Shown: positions 5,656 through 6,227 of the stretch, piece by piece | Position numbering within the stretch: position 1 is the first letter of the stretch | Layout of the letters: every line of letters begins with the position of its first letter | Source: Competibacteraceae bacterium UBA2788 | GTDB lineage: Bacteria > Pseudomonadota > Gammaproteobacteria > Competibacterales > Competibacteraceae | NCBI GenBank assembly: GCA_002352185.1 | Contig: DEHY01000213.1 | Coordinates: 572-6,798 of the forward strand | Direction of reading: 5' to 3' | Length of the DNA: 6,227 bases | Notes under the pieces: model-generated | The model's database searches: none | Told to the model about the DNA's origin: nothing | Seen by the model: only the letters and a program-made list of their open reading frames with translations | Made by a program: the position numbers and the translations under genes

Positions 5656-5670
5656 ATCTGACTATCAGAT
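5656..5670. promoter_or_regulatory. Candidate Phd operator palindrome
   Basis: ATCTGA-CTA-TCAGAT is a perfect 6-bp inverted repeat with a 3-base centre, lying 30 bases upstream of the Phd start. A TATATT -10-like box (5638-5643, minus strand) lies between it and the gene, with no good -35 at the right distance. The position suits autoregulation by the antitoxin, but this is inferred from location and symmetry only. Confidence 0.45.
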
Positions 5671-5703
5671 CAACAAAAAATCAAAATCAACGGTCCATGC
5701 TCT

Positions 5704-5808
5704 GTGCGCCTTCAACAAATCATCGGCATCTACCCGGCGCCGCCCGCCGAATACGACGGGCAGCCCGACACTATCGAAGAGGTGCGGCGCTACGCCAGCT
5801 TGCGGTAG
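5704..5808 (+). pseudogene. Possible C-terminal gene remnant, converging with ettA
   Basis: A plus-strand frame from a possible GTG at 5704 to TAG at 5806-5808 encodes 34 residues, including QQIIGIYPAPPAEYDGQPD followed by [12 protein letters not shown]. The composition looks protein-like and most third codon positions are G or C, as in the neighbouring GC-rich genes. Upstream the sequence becomes AT-rich (about 5674-5696) and shows no continuation, so this may be the tail of a gene whose front was lost. It overlaps the ettA 3' end by 19 bases in opposite orientation. The family is not recognised, and chance is a real alternative. Confidence 0.25.
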
Positions 5809-6227
5809 CGAATCCGGTGCGGCTGATCGGCCTCGACGCCCAGGCGCCGCTTGCGATCCGCTTCGTAATCGGCGTAGTTGCCTTCAAACCACACGATTTG
5901 CGAATCGCCCTCGAAGGCCAGAATGTGGGTGGCGATGCGATCCAGAAACCAGCGATCATGGGAAATGACCACCGCGCAACCGGCGAAGGCGAGCAGCGCT
6001 TCTTCCAGCGCCCGCAGCGTCTCCACATCCAGATCGTTGGTCGGCTCGTCCAGCAGCAACACATTGCCGCCGCTCCTGAGCAGCTTGGCGAGATGCACCC
6101 GGTTCCGTTCGCCGCCGGATAAGTCCTTGACGAACTTCTGCTGATCCGGCCCCTTGAAGTTGAAGCGCCCGACATAGGCCCGCGAGTTGATCTGATACGT
6201 ACCGATGGCGATGATGTCCGCCCCGTC
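5790..6227 (-). CDS. ettA: Energy-dependent translational throttle protein EttA (ABC-F), C-terminal part
   Basis: The minus strand is open from the window edge (6227) to TAG at 5790-5792, giving the last 145 residues of a protein normally about 555 long. Visible in order are the ABC signature [15 protein letters not shown] (residues 36-50 of the fragment), Walker [12 protein letters not shown] (57-67) with the catalytic Glu, and the switch-His segment [17 protein letters not shown]. The EttA-type tail [19 protein letters not shown], then [10 protein letters not shown], follows. This tail, and [16 protein letters not shown] in particular, match the EttA subgroup rather than Uup or YheS. EttA binds the ribosomal E site and links translation entry to the ATP/ADP ratio in the cytosol. 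The other half of the gene lies beyond the window. No frame damage is seen. The ATG at 6098 is internal, since the signature motif precedes it in frame. Confidence 0.93.
   Translation of the reverse strand, partial: DGADIIAIGTYQINSRAYVGRFNFKGPDQQKFVKDLSGGERNRVHLAKLLRSGGNVLLLDEPTNDLDVETLRALEEALLAFAGCAVVISHDRWFLDRIATHILAFEGDSQIVWFEGNYADYEADRKRRLGVEADQPHRIRYRKLA

Noticed and set aside
5697..6122. Plus-strand 141-codon frame and other frames across the ettA region
   Set aside because: They are shadows of the GC-rich ettA coding strand, which carries the LSGGE and Walker B motifs.

Overview
The window looks like an accessory stretch of a gammaproteobacterial chromosome. The best taxonomic marker is the C-terminal quarter of an EttA-type ABC-F protein at the right edge, which reads close to the proteobacterial family from memory. 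The large membrane Ser/Thr kinase with an NNAE..YR..LxLD repeat module recalls kinases of large sulfur- or polymer-storing gammaproteobacteria (Competibacter/Thiothrix-like). That genus-level guess is inference only. Base composition changes along the window: the left-edge transposase and the central beta-barrel gene are AT-rich, while the kinase, the toxin-antitoxin block and ettA are GC-richer.

Layout, left to right. (1) 2-313 (+): the 3' end of an IS630-type DDE transposase. (2) 368-3604 (+): a 1078-residue Hanks-type Ser/Thr kinase with one membrane segment. Its outer part holds a roughly 280-residue internal duplication of TPR-like modules and TolA-like charged helices, then an exact array of 21 five-residue repeats. 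(3) 3729-4493 (+): an outer-membrane beta-barrel protein with a signal peptide and its own strong ribosome binding site. (4) 4520-4556: a strong hairpin between convergent units. (5) 4568-5625 (-): two neighbouring type II toxin-antitoxin loci, UPF0175/DUF3368 and Phd/VapC. In both the antitoxin is intact and the toxin appears to have lost its middle. A 215-bp MITE-like element with perfect 20-bp inverted ends lies between them. (6) 5704-5808 (+): a possible short gene remnant converging on the ettA end. (7) 5790-6227 (-): the C-terminal part of ettA.

Functional reading. The kinase can sense through its extracytoplasmic stalk and phosphorylate cytoplasmic proteins. The adjacent beta-barrel is a possible but unproven outer-membrane partner. 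The toxin-antitoxin block looks like a decaying defence or addiction island: both toxins seem to have been inactivated by internal deletion while both antitoxins stayed open. No complete new system can be demonstrated from the sequence. The most unusual items are the repeat architecture of the kinase and the parallel loss of the two toxins.
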